From Streptacidiphilus sp. ASG 303 (GTDB taxonomy: Bacteria; Actinomycetota; Actinomycetes; Streptomycetales; Streptomycetaceae): DNA of 64,000 nucleotides. The position numbers and the translations under genes are program-made. Within the stretch, counting starts at the first letter, position 1; every line of letters begins with the position of its first letter. Under the pieces are notes generated by a model. It was not told where the DNA came from. It saw nothing but the letters and a program-made list of their open reading frames with translations, and ran no database searches. Below, one piece after another: positions 62,001-64,000 of the stretch. The stretch lies in NCBI RefSeq assembly GCF_020991365.1, contig NZ_JAJLRA010000019.1:1-64000 (forward strand), read 5' to 3'.

Positions 62001-64000
62001 TGGGCACAGGCGTGGATCGGCAGCCGCCAGGTGCGGATACGGGCCGAACTGATCCCCGGCCGGGGCGGCGGCTTCCGCGGCCTGGGGCACAGCGCGGAGC
62101 TGGAGGAGCACCGGCAGGCGGTGGAGACCGTCCAGCAGGCCCAGGGCCACTCCTCGGGCACGGCGCTCGGCCTCGCGGTTTCCGAGGGCGCGCACGTGGG
62201 CGACCCCGTGGTCAGGTCCGCCGGACCGGCCTACGCGCAGGCGGGCTCCTCGGTGCGGTCGACCACCCGGACGCAGACCGACGGCACCGTGCAGATCGCG
62301 ACGGTGACGACCACGCAGGCCCACGGCGAGTACGCCACGCCGTACGACCTCCGGCTCCACCTGGAGATCACCGGCACCGAGCCGGCCGCCGGGACCCCGC
62401 AGCCGGCCACGGCCGGCCGGAAGGGCCGGGCCGACGACTGGGTGCGTATGTGGACCGGCCGGCGCAGGCACGTCGTCTCGATCCAGGCGCACGTGGGCAG
62501 CCTGATCGAGCACTTCCCGCTCAGTCTGATGCGACCCGACCCGCAGGACGGGGCCGAGCCGTCCGCTGCGCCGGTCCGGCAGCCCGTCCACCAGCACGAC
62601 GGACCCCGCCCGGTCGCCGCACCGGGGTTGCCGGACGTGGACGCGTGGCTCCGCGGCGGGGTCGACGGGGGCGAGCCGTTCACGATGCCGCACGAGGGCT
62701 TCGCGGTCCGCGGCATCGTCGGCCTGGAGCACCTGCGCACCGCCAACGTACTCGCCCTGGGTGCGGCGTACGACCCCTCCCTGCCGGTACCGGAGCGGGG
62801 CGTCGTCGACGCGGACCTGCTGGCACGGGCCAGGAACACCCCGCTGACCCGCTACGGCAAGGGGGCGGCGCAGAACCTGGAGGACGGCACGTCCAACCTG
62901 GCGCTGACCGCCTTCTACGCCCACACCTTGACTCCGGAGGGCTACCAGGTGGCGGGCCTGACCGACCGGGGCCTGCTCGGCGGTGCGGACGGCAGTCTGA
63001 CGCTCCGCTCCAGGCCGGACCTCTCCCGGTCCCGGCTGCTGACGGTCGCGGACGGTGTGAAGTTCGAGACGGCCAGGCGGGACCTGCACGGCAGCGGCTC
63101 CTCCTCCGCCGACGCCGAGGCGGCGGAGCACAGCCTGTCCGGCGGGCCGGCCGTCTCCTCGGCGGCCGGTACGAACCAGGTGGGATCCTCCTTCGGCACC
63201 CAGGACGCCGAAACCGCGGCCTCGGGGCTCTCCGCCGACCGGCTGGGATCGGTGAACGTCAAACCGGACAACGCGGTCCGCACGTTCCTGTTCGCCGTCC
63301 CCACGACCTGGCTGACCGTCGCCCACGTCCACCACCACGTCAAGGACAGCGCCCCGGCGGCATGGATCCGCAGCGCCTTCGGACACGTGGAGCGGCAGCC
63401 CCAGGCCATGGAGACCGACACCACGGTGCTGGCCTGGGTGCGCGAGGACGTCGCCCGCCAGCTGGGGCTGATCGACGACACCAACTTCCCGGCCCGGGTG
63501 GGCGAGGCGTGGAACGCCGTCACCAAGGCGGACAAGCAGTGGGTGGCCGCCGACAAGGCCTACTGGGACCTGCGCCGCACCGAGGGCGCGACCCGCTCCG
63601 CCCACCTGGCGGAGGCCGAATCCCGCCTCAAGGACCTCACCGACCGCGACGGGGACACACGGAGGGCCGTCGAGGGCGCCCGGTACACCCTCCGTGCGCT
63701 GGAGCGGCAGCAGGAGGAGGCCGAAGCCGCACACGACGGCTGGGAGGAGCTGCGGTCCCAGCTGATCGACGAGGCGCGGGCGGGCCTCGAGCAGGCGGAG
63801 CGGGCGGATGCCGTCCAGGACGCCGCCCGCCGCGCACTGGAGGAGGCAAGGAACCGGATGGCGGAGATCGAGGCGGAACTGCACGACCGGGAGGCGTACG
63901 CCAACGCGCTCGCCCGCGAGTACGCCCGGGTGCGGGCGGGCGCCGACCGGCTCACCGCCTGGCACCAGCTCGACCCCGCCGATCCGGGACGCGGGCAGCC
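56013..64000 (+). CDS. giant WXG100-like/CpnT-type polymorphic toxin or effector, 3' end outside window
   Basis: The frame is open for 2,662 codons to the edge, with no stop. Residues 1-180 (E-I-P-P-A-L-Q-W-V-S-Y-L-A-V-G-Q-A-W-P-K-G, then G-G-Q-V-A-E-E-F-R-T-F-M-E-Q-L) match the WXG100-like N-terminal domain of CpnT-type type VII secretion effectors; a hydrophobic stretch lies at about 105-180. Residues 310-650 are a Thr/Pro/Ala linker with a tandem repeat. From 655 to 2,480 there are long beta-rich modules with recurring phrases such as F-H-T-W-A-L-E-R-L-T-R-T-E-A and E-D-G-x-x-x-V-P-L-Y, unassigned. About 2,500-2,660 is a heptad coiled coil. No signal peptide is present. The toxin domain, if any, lies beyond the window. 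The GTG was chosen because it begins the domain exactly and overlaps the preceding stop. Confidence 0.9.
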   Translation, partial: MSIEIPPALQWVSYLAVGQAWPKGDEDRLQSLDEAWQGAARDLVRISSQLGAAGGAVLENVGGQVAEEFRTFMEQLQGSLPDLADASRSLGDLARENAVQVEYAKLMILFQLLWLAIEIAQWIYYAPEVVPALVASARAAVKMILRQMLRAIAAGTAMMVLPDALIQAYQIWIKKDRTKWSVESTVQTVKSGAVSGAVGGLAFGAAAVKAPKFAQSLKGKAAIGTGVAVASWAALGGLNDPASLLGTFTSGAAGSLFGGGGRRRFGGGDKGEAGVKIHAPHLPGEVNLHPSAVDAPARPTARAGSGDAGAPRTTGTTSTTSTTSTTGTTGTTGTTSTTGTTSTTSTTSTTSTTAQETTTTTGAGQQASSAPPMIDLRTTAETSTGTGGTEAPTVTRSTAATPATTNGTAAHPGTGTGGEALAATGATAPRPGTTTGAAAGPAQAPAPALGTNGRTTAPDLPGFTTHLTPHPDPAPADPTRTETAPALTPGGPRPATAAPEHTAPAPTGSRTTAGGSRTTTIDTTTGPARTTDTITGRTAAPDPAPGTPRTLDPAAPAPQTPHTPPVDAPRTVAGTTADPATAPRPQDTPAAHRPDTTPRTDDLHARPTILPDPDTAPHAHGPDENRANGRAGRYEQDGSYGPASTGTVDVTTHTEPAPPGPTRDAFVVHTVNNSLRAMDRPPVTAERVSEVHRALETRHGAAFTRQGPRERGEEVARHIAGLEPARILGGGDLRPGESRTTGGTGPTGVAEAAAGTSTAVRGPVREPAPVVPRPDRWRLTTIEGDLGRRRPPRVDHGLPPAAEATGPVRFSDGAVLPPHLTGGLREMLDGLPADVVRRSFGLGQGHHVLRGADLVVRELDGFLQGSDAVRPAPPRHSGAPGGTGLLDQVSRSLRDDPQAFFGDGRRFVYEAADRTFRTLEVTARPYGNWERFTFGFAKPVKVDTMQRSTATSGQVKVNSTSMTWAPTAPLGPAKLPFSPWGRVNVRFSTGKQARYNLQNQLVHQTETRTTDGSHVHLDDVWYQFSVRDSRGRPVTLDGRQVVEGGPVRHQAEFGFAVRDGLTVRIADSLTLPKQPEGGLPDELTLGRGSRFRMVNTEVFGPVGHIRDWVLSQAGVEEHTGTAAQINDFFSTENFHRMSRVLHAGAVYTPQLYGGSKGLRPLGVFTVRVESVRATLVNGTKAAELRDGAQSTVRNEQLVSTSRSVEVGASAGPGLQLFGLGHGAVDLRMLAGANIRYGASSTHGTAFGHSAAIRIAAQAKGATTGLYLVRKTVTVTAPPRPEGALTDGSARTGTFHTWALERLTRTEARRLAGLGPGRPEGEEPFAPPYLAADRPQTLGMSRVEEFTFADGAVSRDVDGRTVTFPEQFADTVLREIDRAYPGLVVPLDELRSDHPRLRGSGHYQTVLSNTLEVLNRLSHQSLASGLGTMITTGLRIDLAESGRATRGHRYVWIDAELTGRRYEGTQEDLRIRYSAPGSENVGGQQSGSRALQMGAEGLLSVRDSQRDEIGGPLQAGTASLGGRYGRRTESGSVYGSTATHEAMSIGTSGSHLYSYEVRLRVERGGFVRPRRWMRGLVSMNVLGTQPFVFRQREEALIAPPGPGTAVRDAPGLGRVLLSVPVDHTPVRPPSGVREAPRPRTMPVAAARGLALGTESSSAASEISSHPHQTLSVTGGGQLTRLLRDVLHDASGGSWTVTQRGAPAYDAAERIVQNESLIANFNETFSPTGLRSPGLWSPSPYLDRSTVLVHRTAVMPGMTALTRAVKVESETTIGGAVQASGRSVRTSTLFFGGQVAFMRSHPAGGGVTGSYTLMAGPYRRVTSTSVTVQRSAVAEINRKDAGRHVLVSAPVRHEIAAASSRLGRGAHDVPFVPRALAGVSGRELVVPDGWYGHVPEKSAHRLGAMEDGIGEVPLYDEVAWSPLPWLRDRPFGSWPVNSLDTAGVLRQFVERLKPLGLPTRDEEQLRQLVSERVVRAVAKEMTGAGSSVPARIGRWGAEWAQAWIGSRQVRIRAELIPGRGGGFRGLGHSAELEEHRQAVETVQQAQGHSSGTALGLAVSEGAHVGDPVVRSAGPAYAQAGSSVRSTTRTQTDGTVQIATVTTTQAHGEYATPYDLRLHLEITGTEPAAGTPQPATAGRKGRADDWVRMWTGRRRHVVSIQAHVGSLIEHFPLSLMRPDPQDGAEPSAAPVRQPVHQHDGPRPVAAPGLPDVDAWLRGGVDGGEPFTMPHEGFAVRGIVGLEHLRTANVLALGAAYDPSLPVPERGVVDADLLARARNTPLTRYGKGAAQNLEDGTSNLALTAFYAHTLTPEGYQVAGLTDRGLLGGADGSLTLRSRPDLSRSRLLTVADGVKFETARRDLHGSGSSSADAEAAEHSLSGGPAVSSAAGTNQVGSSFGTQDAETAASGLSADRLGSVNVKPDNAVRTFLFAVPTTWLTVAHVHHHVKDSAPAAWIRSAFGHVERQPQAMETDTTVLAWVREDVARQLGLIDDTNFPARVGEAWNAVTKADKQWVAADKAYWDLRRTEGATRSAHLAEAESRLKDLTDRDGDTRRAVEGARYTLRALERQQEEAEAAHDGWEELRSQLIDEARAGLEQAERADAVQDAARRALEEARNRMAEIEAELHDREAYANALAREYARVRAGADRLTAWHQLDPADPGRGQ
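56955..57071 (+). repeat. 13-unit 9-bp tandem repeat encoding (G/S)TT
   Basis: Thirteen in-frame copies of (g/a)gc-acc-acc encode G/S-T-T units in the order G,S,S,S,G,G,G,S,G,S,S,S,S. Units differ only at the first base. Such a tract can change length in steps of three residues without breaking the frame and may be a glycosylated flexible spacer. Confidence 0.9.

Noticed and set aside
55860-63965. Very long open frames on the minus strand opposite the giant gene (about 1,500 and 1,160 codons)
   Set aside because: They are made of low-complexity Gly/Ala/Arg/Val text with no domains, as expected opposite a high-GC3 gene. The plus frame carries the WXG100-like domain and coherent modules throughout.

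Overview
The window is very GC-rich actinomycete DNA, most likely from Streptomyces or a close relative. Third codon positions are almost all G or C, GTG and TTG starts are frequent, ribosome sites are GGAGG-like, and several genes look leaderless with a TANNNT box 6-8 nt before the start codon. The gene families also fit: TipA-like MerR, ABATE/CGNR regulator, catabolic-type acetolactate synthase, DnaE2 and a giant WXG100-like protein. Many small paralogous hypothetical genes and a large number of degraded insertion sequences suggest an accessory chromosomal region, such as an arm, rather than core genome. No rRNA, tRNA or CRISPR array was seen.

Layout. 0-20 kb: small accessory genes, including two divergent aminoglycoside-phosphotransferase-like kinases, a MerR regulator with a textbook 19-bp-spacer promoter, two tiny zinc-finger genes, a pRiA4b ORF-3-like protein, a PNPOx-like flavoprotein divergent from a CGNR regulator that has two matching dyads upstream, a secreted DUF3103-like protein, and an overlapping cluster of a DUF2199-like, a DUF2283-like and an unknown gene. 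IS701, IS630 and integrase remnants lie between them. 20-27 kb: an HD-domain hydrolase gene, then an overlapping dnaE2-imuB-like translesion cassette with a LexA-box-like site, in which the Y-family protein has lost key catalytic residues. A TipA-like regulator follows. 27-34 kb: DUF6817 and ketopantoate-reductase-like genes divergent from a LysR gene, then wreckage of an MmyB-type regulator and an Rhs protein beside an Mrr-type nuclease and a frameshifted SMI1/KNR4 gene.

35-42 kb: a coherent module of response regulator, histidine kinase, lipoprotein, membrane-fusion protein, ABC ATPase and FtsX/MacB permease. The last four genes overlap and lie behind a perfect palindrome. 42-51 kb: DUF1622 and isochorismatase-like genes, a deleted cation/proton antiporter pseudogene in front of intact CBS-domain and ArsB/NhaD-type transporter genes, a PucR-type regulator, an NfeD-like membrane protein, and acetolactate synthase divergent from a flavodoxin-like reductase. 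52-56 kb: an SDR, a TetR regulator with an unusually AT-rich upstream region, then truncated IS5-like and IS256-like transposases.

56-64 kb is a single open frame of at least 2,662 codons that runs off the right edge. It has a WXG100-like/CpnT-type N-terminal domain, a Thr/Pro-rich linker with a 13-unit 9-bp tandem repeat, long beta-rich unassigned modules and a coiled coil. It looks like a giant type-VII-type polymorphic toxin or surface effector and is the most novel item here.
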